From NCBI GenBank assembly GCA_021324685.1, contig JAJPIQ010000043.1, positions 1 through 64,000 of the forward strand: a stretch of DNA of 64,000 nt, written 5' to 3'. Source of the DNA: Bacteroidota bacterium. GTDB lineage: Bacteria; Bacteroidota; Ignavibacteria; Palsa-1295. Made by a program: the position numbers and the translations under genes. A model generated the notes under the pieces. It saw nothing but the letters and a program-made list of their open reading frames with translations. It did no database searches and was not told the DNA's origin. Of this stretch, positions 48,613 to 58,003 are shown piece by piece (position 1 is the stretch's first letter; each line of letters opens with the position of its first letter).

Positions 48613-48654
48613 CGGCGCTGTGAGCCGATCGGAGTCACGCCGCCTCCATCGCGT

Positions 48655-49479
48655 TTATCGGCATTGCAATAAAAATTCGTGAACGGTATCGCCGAAGAGC
48701 TGCGTCGCCTTGAAAGGAATTTCGAGATGGTCGCAGTTCGGGAATTCGACGTACTTTTTGTTCTCGATCGGAACGGCACGAACGAGGTCCAGTAATTCAT
48801 CGCGTAAAATAAACTTTTCGTCCGCTCCGTGAAGGACGACCAGATGTTTTGCGCCAAATTTTGCGATGTGCTTCATCGGCTCGAGGCTGTCGGTCGCAAC
48901 GATGGCGATGTTCGTTCCCGGCACTTTCGCTTCTATATTTTTCTTTAGTTCCATCTGGGTCGCATAGGGACTTTCGGCAATGATGCCGGTAAGGTCCCTT
49001 CGTTTTTCGGCCTCGACCAACGCGAGCGATGCGCCCAGGGAACGGCCATAGACAATAATCTTATTTCCCGGGTACGACGCGTGCGCGAAGGAGACGGCGG
49101 CGTCGAGATCGGAGAGATACTGTGGTTCGGCGATCGCATTGGAGTCGAAAGAAAAGGGCTGGCTCGTCCCGAACCCCCGATAATCGAACAGCAGGACGGG
49201 AACTTTAAAATTCTCGATGAGGAACTGGGCAAGCGCCAGATCGTAGCTCATGTTGCCCGCGTCGCCGCCGGCAAGCACGATCAGCGTCTTCGAGGAAGGT
49301 TCCGAGACCTTGCAGTACCACGCCGTGAGCCGATAGTGATCCGGAGTGACAATATTCAGGCTGTCATACGCCAGTCCGTTTTGGTCCGGGGAGGAGACGT
49401 AATGCGTGTCCGGCCGAATGGCGATAGCCCGGGTGGCCACGAATACCAGAAGACAGAGAGCAAGGAAATATCGGTTCAT
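48655..49479 (-). CDS. Alpha/beta hydrolase, exported
   Basis: Signal peptide MNRYFLALCLLVFVATRAIA; VLLFDYRGFGTSQPF, IIVYGRSLGASLALVEAEK, HLVVLHGADEKF. Confidence 0.85.
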   Translation of the reverse strand: MNRYFLALCLLVFVATRAIAIRPDTHYVSSPDQNGLAYDSLNIVTPDHYRLTAWYCKVSEPSSKTLIVLAGGDAGNMSYDLALAQFLIENFKVPVLLFDYRGFGTSQPFSFDSNAIAEPQYLSDLDAAVSFAHASYPGNKIIVYGRSLGASLALVEAEKRRDLTGIIAESPYATQMELKKNIEAKVPGTNIAIVATDSLEPMKHIAKFGAKHLVVLHGADEKFILRDELLDLVRAVPIENKKYVEFPNCDHLEIPFKATQLFGDTVHEFLLQCR

Positions 49480-49504
49480 CGTTCTTGTATCGTATTTTTG
49501 TTCA

Positions 49505-50272
49505 ATGTCATTCCTCGAATCGCTATTTTCTTTGGAGGGCAACGCGGCGATCGTGACCGGCGCTTCGCGCGGCATTGGGCGCGCGGCGGCGATCGCTCTC
49601 GCCTCGGCCGGCGCGAGCGTCGTTCTGACCGGACGAGATGAATCGGCACTCAGGGAAACGCAGTCGATGATCGGTCCGAATGAGCGAACGCACTGCATAT
49701 CCGGTGATGTGAAAGATCCTTCGCACGCCATGGAAACGATTTCGACGACCGTCCGGACCTTTGGGCAGCTCGATATTTTAGTCAACAATGCAGGGATCAT
49801 TCGTCGGTCCGCGGCGGTCGATTACAGCGCACACGATTGGTACGACGTGATCGATACGGACTTAAATGCGGTGTTTAGCTGGTCTCAGGCGGCCGGCAAA
49901 CTCATGATCGAACAAGGCAGCGGGAAGATCGTTAATATTGCATCGCTGCTTTCATTTCAGGGCGGACTGAACGTTGTAGCGTATTCCGCGGCCAAAGGCG
50001 GCGTGGCACAATTAACCAAAGCGCTCGCGAACGAATGGGCGAAATATGGCGTCAACGTCAATGCGATCGCGCCGGGATACATGGAAACGAATGCGACCGC
50101 CGCACTTCGGGCCGACACGAAGCGAAAAGAACAAATTCTTTCCCGCATCCCCGCCGGCCGATGGGGCGAACCGGAGGACCTGGCCGGCGCCATCGTTTAT
50201 TTAAGTTCCTCCGCGTCCGATTACGTGAATGGGCACATTCTCGCGGTCGATGGAGGCTGGCTGGCATACTAA
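49505..50272 (+). CDS. kduD: SDR oxidoreductase, 2-deoxy-D-gluconate 3-dehydrogenase (KduD-like)
   Basis: LEGNAAIVTGASRGIGRAAAIALASAGA, NNAGIIRRSAAVDYSAHDW, YSAAKGGVAQLTKALANEWAKYGVNVNAIAPGYMETNATAALRADTKRKEQIL. Confidence 0.82.
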   Translation: MSFLESLFSLEGNAAIVTGASRGIGRAAAIALASAGASVVLTGRDESALRETQSMIGPNERTHCISGDVKDPSHAMETISTTVRTFGQLDILVNNAGIIRRSAAVDYSAHDWYDVIDTDLNAVFSWSQAAGKLMIEQGSGKIVNIASLLSFQGGLNVVAYSAAKGGVAQLTKALANEWAKYGVNVNAIAPGYMETNATAALRADTKRKEQILSRIPAGRWGEPEDLAGAIVYLSSSASDYVNGHILAVDGGWLAY

Positions 50273-50282
50273 CTTAGTACCG

Positions 50283-51077
50283 ATGAATACACCATGGCTC
50301 TTTAGAAATACGGCTTCCAGAAAAGGACGCGCGATCTCCATTACTCCCGAAACATCGGAGTTCCAGGCCATCCACGCCGGCCGGATCATCCTCGATCCTT
50401 CCGTCCCAACGGCGTCCGGCCAGAACGATGGCCGCGAAACGACGCTCCTCTGCCTCCACGGTACCGGAGAAGTAACGACCGGCGGTACCACCTATTCCCT
50501 TTCGCGTTTGGACGGCCTCTACATTTCTCGCGGCGAGCCGTTCGAAGTTTCTACGACCGGAACCGTCGATATCGTCGAAGGCTCGGCCCCGACCGAAAAA
50601 ATCCATCCCACGAAATATGTCAATTTTGAACGCGAAGTAAAAAACAGCGACACGCTTTCGCTTCATGTCGGAGCGGAACCCTATTACCGGGATATTCATA
50701 AGGTCCTTGCCGAGAACGTCGAGGGTTCCCGAATCTTAATGGGGGTGACGATGTCAAAGCCGGGGAACTGGACGAGCTGGCCGCCGCACGAACATGCGGC
50801 CACGCGAGAAGAGCTCTATCTCTTTTTCGACATGCCGCGTCCCGGGTTTGGAACGCAATTTATTTACTCCGATCTTACGCACCCCGAATTCGTTCAGCCC
50901 GTGTATGAGGACGATGCAGTGGCGATCGTGAAGGGGTATCATCCGAACGTTGCGGCACCCGGATATCCGATTAACTTTTGCTGGATCCTTTGTTCGCTCG
51001 AAGACGACACGTGGCGAACGCTGGGAGGGGTCAACGTCCAGCCCGGTTTCGAGCAAATGCCGACGGGACTACGATGA
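50283..51077 (+). CDS. KduI/IolB-family isomerase, IolB-like
   Basis: 264 aa; NWTSWPPHEHAATREELYLFF and GYHPNVAAPGYPINFCWILCS. Confidence 0.75.
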   Translation: MNTPWLFRNTASRKGRAISITPETSEFQAIHAGRIILDPSVPTASGQNDGRETTLLCLHGTGEVTTGGTTYSLSRLDGLYISRGEPFEVSTTGTVDIVEGSAPTEKIHPTKYVNFEREVKNSDTLSLHVGAEPYYRDIHKVLAENVEGSRILMGVTMSKPGNWTSWPPHEHAATREELYLFFDMPRPGFGTQFIYSDLTHPEFVQPVYEDDAVAIVKGYHPNVAAPGYPINFCWILCSLEDDTWRTLGGVNVQPGFEQMPTGLR

Positions 51078-51727
51078 TACCATCCGATCGTCTGCGTTCG
51101 TTCAATAGCTTTTTTACCCCGCTGGTCAGCGATGTCATGGACCGGCTTGGGATCCGTTCCCACACGCTCCCGCGTGAAATTCAGGCCATTCCATTCGATC
51201 CTTCTCTCAAAGCAGCGGGACGTGCCTTTCCCTGCCGTGTCGTTCCGACCGAGGAATACGTCGAAATCGATACGCTGCTTGAAATGGTCGATTCGATCCC
51301 GCAGGATGCCTTCGTCGTTGTTGCGGCGGATGCGGACATCGACGCCGCGCTCTGGGGAGGCCTCATGTCCACGCGAGCGAAAGCACGAGGGGCGGTCGCG
51401 GCGGTGGTCAACGGCGGTATTCGGGATTTCGAACAAATCGCAACGCTGGAGTTCCCCGTGTTCGGGGCGTATCGGTGCATTAAGGATATTCGTCGTCGAG
51501 GGTACATGGCAGAGTACAATACCACGGTCACGATCGGCGGCATCCCCATTCGCCCGAACGATGTCGTCTTCGGCGATGCGAACGGCGTACTCACCATCCC
51601 CCAGGAGCACTTCGAGACCGTGTATGCGGAACTTTTAAAGTCGATAGAAGGCGAGCAGAAGACCGCCGTGGGACTCCAGGAAGGCCGCGCCGCACGCGAG
51701 CTCTTTTCCCAATTCGAAACGTTTTAA
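51074..51727 (+). CDS. RraA-family protein (HMG/CHA aldolase-like)
   Basis: FFTPLVSDVMDRLGI, AADADIDAALWGGLMSTRAKARGAVAAVVNGGIRD, NDVVFGDANGVLTIP; ATGA overlap with previous gene. Confidence 0.8.
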   Translation: MIPSDRLRSFNSFFTPLVSDVMDRLGIRSHTLPREIQAIPFDPSLKAAGRAFPCRVVPTEEYVEIDTLLEMVDSIPQDAFVVVAADADIDAALWGGLMSTRAKARGAVAAVVNGGIRDFEQIATLEFPVFGAYRCIKDIRRRGYMAEYNTTVTIGGIPIRPNDVVFGDANGVLTIPQEHFETVYAELLKSIEGEQKTAVGLQEGRAARELFSQFETF

Positions 51728-51731
51728 GCGC

Positions 51732-52364
51732 ATGGCAAAAGAACCGGTGATTCAACGGATCCTCTCCGAACGCGTGTTTGCCGTGCTTCGGCTTCGACAG
51801 ACGGAACGTATCGAATCGATCGTGGAAGCGTTAATGGTCGGAGGCCTTACCACGATCGAGATCACGATGAATTCGCACCGGGCGGAGGAATCGCTCTATC
51901 GAATCGCAAAAGAATTCCCAGCGGTATTACTCGGGGCGGGAACGGTGATGGGAGTGGATTCGGCAACGCGCGCGATCGAGTGCGGGGCAAAATTTCTCGT
52001 AAGCCCGGTAACGGACCTCGACATGCTGGCCGTGGCCCAGGAAGTCGGAGTCGCTTCCATGGCCGGCGCCCTTACTCCTACCGAAGCGTGGCAAGCCACT
52101 CAGGCCGGTTCCGATTTTGTAAAGTTGTTTCCACTCGCCCCGCTCGGGCCACGGTATATTCGTGCTCTTCGCGGTCCGTTCCCAGAGATGCGCTTCGTCC
52201 CCACGAACGGCGTGACCGTCGAGAATGTCGCCGAATGGTTTGCGGCCGGCGCTTCTGCCGTCGGCGTGGGAACGCCGCTGGTCTCCGACAGCGATATCGA
52301 AGCGGGAGATCTTACGGTCCTGACGGCTCGCGCAAAGCAAATCGTCGAATCGGCGAAGCCATAA
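51732..52364 (+). CDS. eda: 2-dehydro-3-deoxy-phosphogluconate (KDPG/KHG) aldolase
   Basis: 210 aa; RVFAVLRL, GGLTTIEITMNS, LLGAGTVMGVDSATRAIECGAKFLVSPVTD, FVKLFPLAPLGPRYIRALRGPFPEMRFVPTNGV. Confidence 0.92.
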   Translation: MAKEPVIQRILSERVFAVLRLRQTERIESIVEALMVGGLTTIEITMNSHRAEESLYRIAKEFPAVLLGAGTVMGVDSATRAIECGAKFLVSPVTDLDMLAVAQEVGVASMAGALTPTEAWQATQAGSDFVKLFPLAPLGPRYIRALRGPFPEMRFVPTNGVTVENVAEWFAAGASAVGVGTPLVSDSDIEAGDLTVLTARAKQIVESAKP

Positions 52365-52372
52365 AAAAACAG

Positions 52373-53407
52373 ATGCCAAAAAAAATAACAACCGATCTGC
52401 TGGACCCTCGCCTTTTGATTAAGAAAGTCAGCGAATCCTTTATCGCTCGTCACCGCCCGGAATCGCAATCGACGGATTGGGGCCAATCGCTCGCCATGTA
52501 CGGGCTTCTTCGGGGACTTCGAGTCGATGAAAATCCCAACGTGCGCGAATACCTTCGGCGCTGGCTTTCGTTTCACCTTGCGGAACGTGTGCCGGTGAAC
52601 TATTTTTGCGGTTCCTGGAGTTTCGCGCTGCTCTACCCCGAGGTCCTCGAAGAATTCGAAGAACTGCAGATTCCGCTCCAGGACACAGCGGAACGAATTT
52701 ATACCTTTATTCGCCGTAACGCGATTCGCAATGGCGAAGGCATCCTGCTTCACAATGTCGACCTGCCCAATATTTATATCGATACCGTCTATTATTCGGC
52801 CGTGTTGCTCGCAAAACTGGGAACCGCGCTCGATGTTCCCTGGGAGGACGAAGCGATTCGCCAGATCGCCCTGCACCTGGAACGGTTGCAGGACGGCGAT
52901 AATGCGTTCTTCATTCATTGTGAAGAGAATAATGGAGGGACTCGATCTCAGGGAAGCTGGGCACGCGGTAATGGATGGGTGATGATGACGCTTGCGGAAA
53001 TCCTTGCGGTCCTCGACAAAAAAACTGCTCGCTACCGGGACGTACTTTCGATCTTCCAACATCTCACAAACGCCCTCCTGGAACATCAAACAAAGAATGG
53101 TTTGTGGCGGACCATTCTGGACGACCGTAGTGCCTATGAAGAAACTTCCGCTTCCGCAATGTTTTGTTTTGCACTGGCAAAAGCACAGAACGAGCATATT
53201 GCCTTGAACCGCTCTTCCCTTTCCGCTCTGAATAAAGCAGCGCTCGGGCTCGCGAATGCTGTCGACAAAAAGGGTCGCGTTGTGGGTGTTTCCGAAGGGA
53301 CGTGGCCGGGAACGATCGAGTATTACAAATCGCTCGCGACGGGCGAGTGGTGGTGGGGAACCGGCGCGTTTTTACTGGCTATGGCTGAGTTGGCGGAAGC
53401 GCGCTGA
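52373..53407 (+). CDS. Glycoside hydrolase family 105/88-like (unsaturated uronyl hydrolase), cytoplasmic
   Basis: WARGNGWVMMTLAEIL, GVSEGTWPGTIEYYKSLATGEWWWGTGAFLLAMAELA; no signal peptide. Confidence 0.82.
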   Translation: MPKKITTDLLDPRLLIKKVSESFIARHRPESQSTDWGQSLAMYGLLRGLRVDENPNVREYLRRWLSFHLAERVPVNYFCGSWSFALLYPEVLEEFEELQIPLQDTAERIYTFIRRNAIRNGEGILLHNVDLPNIYIDTVYYSAVLLAKLGTALDVPWEDEAIRQIALHLERLQDGDNAFFIHCEENNGGTRSQGSWARGNGWVMMTLAEILAVLDKKTARYRDVLSIFQHLTNALLEHQTKNGLWRTILDDRSAYEETSASAMFCFALAKAQNEHIALNRSSLSALNKAALGLANAVDKKGRVVGVSEGTWPGTIEYYKSLATGEWWWGTGAFLLAMAELAEAR

Positions 53408-53509
53408 ACCAATAAGGGGGGCGGCGGACCTGAACTCTTTTGCTTAGTTTTACGCTAAGTTTCCACCTTATCGCACTTTCAACCTTTCCCCGTTCGACGA
53501 CTATCGGAA

Positions 53510-55261
53510 ATGCAAAAAATGCCTCGTTCAATCTATTATAAATCCTGGTGGCTGGCCGCGCTGATCGTAACCTTTTCAACGATCGCTCGCGCACAGGAAA
53601 CGGCCGACAATGATGTTGTCATCCAGACGATGAAGTCCGAGCTTGCGCGCGAACACGATGCGCTTGCCTCACAGACAGTGCCACCCTATTATATGAGTTA
53701 TAACGTTGGCGATGAACAAACGGTCAGCATCGTCACCAGTTATGGATCGATTATGAAGTCGGACTCGACGCGGCGGCGAACCCTGCTCGTCGATATTCGC
53801 GTGGGCGATTACTCGCTCGATAATACACACGAGATTCGTGCTTCGAACGACATGTTCGCTCGCGGCGGTGCGCGTTCGATCCCTTACGAGGACAACTCGG
53901 AATCGCTCCGGCTCGCCCTATGGCGCGAAACAAATGCGAGTTACAATGCGGCGACCGAACGCCTGCAGCAAGTCCGCACCAATAAAACGATCAAAGTGGC
54001 CGAAGAAGATACTTCCGGCGACTTCAGCAAAGCCGACGCTGCCAACCATTATTATGAGCCGGAGATCGATATGGCCAGTTACTTCCATGACCGAAAGGAA
54101 TGGGAGAAACGGCTCGCTCGATATTCCGCGCTCTTTGTAGGCCAGCAGGATATTTTCGAAGCGAAAGCAACGCTCGACGCAAGCATTGTACGAAAGTATT
54201 TCGTATCGACCGAAGGAGGCGAGATCGCTTCCAATCAACTCTATACACGCGTCATGATCATGGCGACCGCAAAAGCGGACGACGGCATGGAATTGCCGCT
54301 TTATAAGAGTTATTTCGCCTACGTTCCAAGCGACCTGCCCTCCGACGATTCTATTATGCACGATGTGTATAATATGATCGCCACGCTCGAGCAAATGCGC
54401 AATGCACCCGTGATCAGTCCGTTCGCAGGCCCGGCGATTCTTTCCGGAGGACCAGCCGGCGTATTTTTTCACGAGATTTTCGGTCACCGGGTCGAAGCAC
54501 GGCGCGAAAAAGACGTGAATGAAGGACAGACCTTCAAGAAAAAAATTGGACAGGAAGTATTGCCGACGTTCATGGATGTTTTCGACGACCCGAACCTCCA
54601 GCGATACGACAGCACCGATCTGCTCGGACATTATACGTATGACGACGAGGGCGTTCGCGGGCAACGGGTCGATATTGTCCAGAATGGAGTCCTGAAGAAC
54701 TTTCTTATGGGACGTTCCCCCATCGAAGGGTTCCCACATTCGAACGGCCATGGACGCGCCCAGCCGGGGAAGCTTCCCGAGGCGCGGCAATCGAACCTGG
54801 TCGTCGTCGCAAAACAGACGGTTCCCTTCGATACGCTTCGGGCGATGCTCATTGAAGAGTGTAAGCGCCAGGGAAAACCGTACGGACTGTGGTTCAAAGA
54901 AGTCGAAGGGGGGTTTACGCTCACCGGGCGTACGATCCCGAATGCATTCAATGTCCTGCCGATCCTGGTCTATCGGATTTATGCCGATGGCCGCCCGGAC
55001 GAACTCGTCCGCGGCGTCGATTTGATCGGTACTCCGCTCGCGACATTCGAGCGCATCATGGCCGCCGGCAACGATGGGGAAACCTTCAATGGGATGTGCG
55101 GCGCCGAGTCCGGATGGGTTCCCGTTTCTGCGTCCAGCCCCAGTTTGCTGGTGCGCGAAATCGAAGTCCAGAAGAAACAGAAGTCGCAGGAACGGTTACC
55201 GATCCTGCCGGCGCCCGATGCCGCCGCTTCCTCGAAGTCCGTCGATCCAGGCAAAGGATGA
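53510..55261 (+). CDS. Exported TldD/PmbA-family metalloprotease-like protein (intact HExxxH)
   Basis: 583 aa; signal peptide; GGPAGVFFHEIFGHRVEARREKD. Confidence 0.85.
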   Translation: MQKMPRSIYYKSWWLAALIVTFSTIARAQETADNDVVIQTMKSELAREHDALASQTVPPYYMSYNVGDEQTVSIVTSYGSIMKSDSTRRRTLLVDIRVGDYSLDNTHEIRASNDMFARGGARSIPYEDNSESLRLALWRETNASYNAATERLQQVRTNKTIKVAEEDTSGDFSKADAANHYYEPEIDMASYFHDRKEWEKRLARYSALFVGQQDIFEAKATLDASIVRKYFVSTEGGEIASNQLYTRVMIMATAKADDGMELPLYKSYFAYVPSDLPSDDSIMHDVYNMIATLEQMRNAPVISPFAGPAILSGGPAGVFFHEIFGHRVEARREKDVNEGQTFKKKIGQEVLPTFMDVFDDPNLQRYDSTDLLGHYTYDDEGVRGQRVDIVQNGVLKNFLMGRSPIEGFPHSNGHGRAQPGKLPEARQSNLVVVAKQTVPFDTLRAMLIEECKRQGKPYGLWFKEVEGGFTLTGRTIPNAFNVLPILVYRIYADGRPDELVRGVDLIGTPLATFERIMAAGNDGETFNGMCGAESGWVPVSASSPSLLVREIEVQKKQKSQERLPILPAPDAAASSKSVDPGKG

Positions 55262-55265
55262 GACC

Positions 55266-57119
55266 ATGCAAAAAAGAAGGACATTTACATTCTCACTCGA
55301 TCTTTTGAAATTCGGTATGCCTCAGGTACGATTATTTCCGTTCGCAATACTTTTATTGACTGTTCCCGTATCGTTTCCATCCGTCCTGCACGCGCAGGTC
55401 TCCGATAAGACGATCGCGGTGGTGGAACGTGCCATGACGGACGAACTCGCTCGCGCCAAATCGGACTTGCATCTTCCGGGACTCGTCGATCCGTTCTTCA
55501 TCGCGTATACCGTCGCCGATCAGGAACGACTGGACCTCGCCGCATCGAATGGTTCCCTCACGCGTTCGGACCTGCACCACGAACGGCGCGAATCCGTTCG
55601 GCTTCTTCTCAATAATTACCAGTTCAACGACGAAAATTTCACGGACAACACGGGATTTTTCATGTTCTCGAGCGCACCGGACAATGCCCTGCCACTCGAC
55701 GACGACTATACCGGCATTCGCCGCGTGCTCTGGCTTTCGACCGACGATCTCTTCAAGAGCGCCAACGAGAACTTTTCAAAAAAGAAAGCGGCGCTCGAGC
55801 ACAAGGAAGTTGCCGCAGAATTAAAGGACCTTCCGGATTTCGCTCCGGCTCCGGCCATTGCCATCGCGGAACCACCGATCGCTTTACACTACGATCGCAC
55901 GGCGCTTGAAACGATGGTCAAAGATGTCAGTGAGGAATTTACCGCGCACCCGGAAATTCAGAACTCGAGTGTATCGCTCACGATCACGAATTCGTATGAA
56001 TGGATCATAAATACGGAAGGCACCCGGGTTCGGAAACCGGTCACCCTGTGCCAGATCGAAATCGAAGCCTACACGCAAGCCACTTCGGACGGGCAGCCGA
56101 TCCATCTTTCTCGCACGTTCGTCGCAAAGATTCCCGAACAACTTCCCACGAAGCTCGAACTCCTGAACCGGGTGGACGAAATGGCCCGCGATCTCATCGC
56201 GCTCCGCTCCGCACCGCTCTTCGATCAGGACTATACCGGTCCGGTCCTCTTCGAGAACGACGCCGCGGCTGATTTCTTGTCCGAGAACCTCATTTCGCGC
56301 CTGTTTGCGCAACGTGAGGACCTGTTCGGAAACGATGTTTCCGCTATTTTCTCGTCCGGGAAACGTTCCTCCCTCAAGGAAAAATTGAATACCCGGATTC
56401 TCCCGACCACGGTTTCCGTGCACGATCTATCGCTTACGAAAATGCGAAATGGGATCGAACTCCTCGGGTATTACCCCTTCGATGACGAAGGCGTCGTTCC
56501 ACCGGCAGACCTGACGCTCGTCGATAAAGGAATTCTTAAAACGCTTTATATGAGTCGCACGCCGACCAAAGAAGTACGGGAACCGAATGGCCACGCGCGG
56601 TCGCTGGCCGGTGGCTTACCGGGAATGACCGAAGCTTCACCGGCGCCCGGGATCGTGGAATATAAAGATTCGAAGCCGGTTCCGCTTTCGGGAATGAAAA
56701 AAGATCTGCTCGCTCGCGCCAAAGACGATGGGTATAACTACGGCATAATTGTCCGTGCGATCGACGGGGGCATCCCGAGCGACGAATCGGGCGAAAGTAT
56801 TCAGGACATGCTTGCAAACGGCAAAGCAATCATTCCTATTCTTATTTATAAATTATTGCCTGACGGAACGGAGCAGTTAGTGCGGGGTGCCGAGATCGGC
56901 TTACCCAGCATACGGGACCTGCGGGAGATCGTCTCGTCCAAAGAGATGATCACTCGGAATATGCTGATTTCAGCCGGTTCCGGCGGGCTTTTTAGCTTCA
57001 GTCCAAAAGTGGCGGCCACCCTGATCGCTCCGGCTGACATTCTTTCGCCAGAACTCGAAGTTCAGAGAAAGAAAGGGGAAGCATATCCGGCACCTCCTGT
57101 CGTGGCACGCCCTAATTAA
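55266..57119 (+). CDS. TldD/PmbA-family protein lacking HExxxH (TldE-like partner)
   Basis: Homologous in layout to the upstream gene; equivalent segment reads DFLSENLISRLFAQRE; DDEGVVPPADLTLVDKGILKTLYMSRTP. Confidence 0.78.
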   Translation: MQKRRTFTFSLDLLKFGMPQVRLFPFAILLLTVPVSFPSVLHAQVSDKTIAVVERAMTDELARAKSDLHLPGLVDPFFIAYTVADQERLDLAASNGSLTRSDLHHERRESVRLLLNNYQFNDENFTDNTGFFMFSSAPDNALPLDDDYTGIRRVLWLSTDDLFKSANENFSKKKAALEHKEVAAELKDLPDFAPAPAIAIAEPPIALHYDRTALETMVKDVSEEFTAHPEIQNSSVSLTITNSYEWIINTEGTRVRKPVTLCQIEIEAYTQATSDGQPIHLSRTFVAKIPEQLPTKLELLNRVDEMARDLIALRSAPLFDQDYTGPVLFENDAAADFLSENLISRLFAQREDLFGNDVSAIFSSGKRSSLKEKLNTRILPTTVSVHDLSLTKMRNGIELLGYYPFDDEGVVPPADLTLVDKGILKTLYMSRTPTKEVREPNGHARSLAGGLPGMTEASPAPGIVEYKDSKPVPLSGMKKDLLARAKDDGYNYGIIVRAIDGGIPSDESGESIQDMLANGKAIIPILIYKLLPDGTEQLVRGAEIGLPSIRDLREIVSSKEMITRNMLISAGSGGLFSFSPKVAATLIAPADILSPELEVQRKKGEAYPAPPVVARPN

Positions 57120-57201
57120 CGATAAAAATTTTTGCGCCCCGTCCCATGAGAGAATTCTTCCGAAAATCGCGCTCCTCGGAAAACTCTGATGGGCGACCAA
57201 G

Positions 57202-57921
57202 TCAGTACCCGGGAAATTCTTCAAAGCGAACATTGTCTTCGTCGACGCCGTCGGCTTTAAGCATATCCCGCATGGCATGGACAAACCCGGCCGGTCCGGC
57301 AAGATAGTAAATCGCATTCGAGCGATTTGGGATATGGCGTTCGAGCATCGCGGCATCGATCGTCCCTCGCTCGCCGGCCCACGAGTCCTCCGGTGTAAGA
57401 TCGGTCATCGTAGGAACGAAATGAAAGTTCGAATTTTGCTTCTGGAACTCCGCCAGGTCTTTCTGAAACGGAGCGTCCTGCGGAGTATGGTTGGAGTGCA
57501 GCAGATACATCGCGTGCGGTAACTTTTGATGCGTTGCCGACTTGACCATACTCATAAACGGGGTAATTCCGATCCCGCCGGCGAGGAAGACGGCCGGCTT
57601 TCCGGCGTTTTTATGCAGCGTGAACGAGCCATACGGCCCATCCCACGCCAATTCCATCTGCGGCTCTGCCGATTGGATAAGACGTTTGAATGCCGTATCG
57701 CGCATTCGGGTGGCGAACATAAGTTCTGGCTCATGCGGCGCGCTCACCAGGGAGAAGGTCCGTACCGGTCCTTCCGCGTCCATCTCTTTGGGATCGATAA
57801 GATAGAGGTCGATCGTCTGCCCTGCCTCGTACTGAAATCCTTCCGGTCGGGATAAATGGAACGCGCGCGTTCCTTTGGCAATCTCTTCGCTGCGAAGAAG
57901 GTGCAATCGTTTTTCTGACAT
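57202..57921 (-). CDS. FAD/NAD(P)-binding ferredoxin reductase-like oxidoreductase
   Basis: VRTFSLVSAPHEP, WDGPYGSFTLH, FLAGGIGITPFMSMVKSA, YYLAGPAGFVHAM; start set at MSEKRLHLL. Confidence 0.87.
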   Translation of the reverse strand: MSEKRLHLLRSEEIAKGTRAFHLSRPEGFQYEAGQTIDLYLIDPKEMDAEGPVRTFSLVSAPHEPELMFATRMRDTAFKRLIQSAEPQMELAWDGPYGSFTLHKNAGKPAVFLAGGIGITPFMSMVKSATHQKLPHAMYLLHSNHTPQDAPFQKDLAEFQKQNSNFHFVPTMTDLTPEDSWAGERGTIDAAMLERHIPNRSNAIYYLAGPAGFVHAMRDMLKADGVDEDNVRFEEFPGY

Positions 57922-58003
57922 AATGTAAATACGGGTTTTAAACGAGTAAAATACGCGGCGCTCCGATTGTTGTATTTTTGCGAACGATACAAAAGTACGA
58001 ACC

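Noticed and set aside
48655-49800. Long N-terminal extension of the alpha/beta hydrolase
   Set aside because: The internal Met at 49479 starts a clean signal peptide and the extension overlaps kduD antisense.
52100-53197. 365-aa minus-strand ORF
   Set aside because: Antisense to eda and the GH105-like gene, which carry clear motifs.
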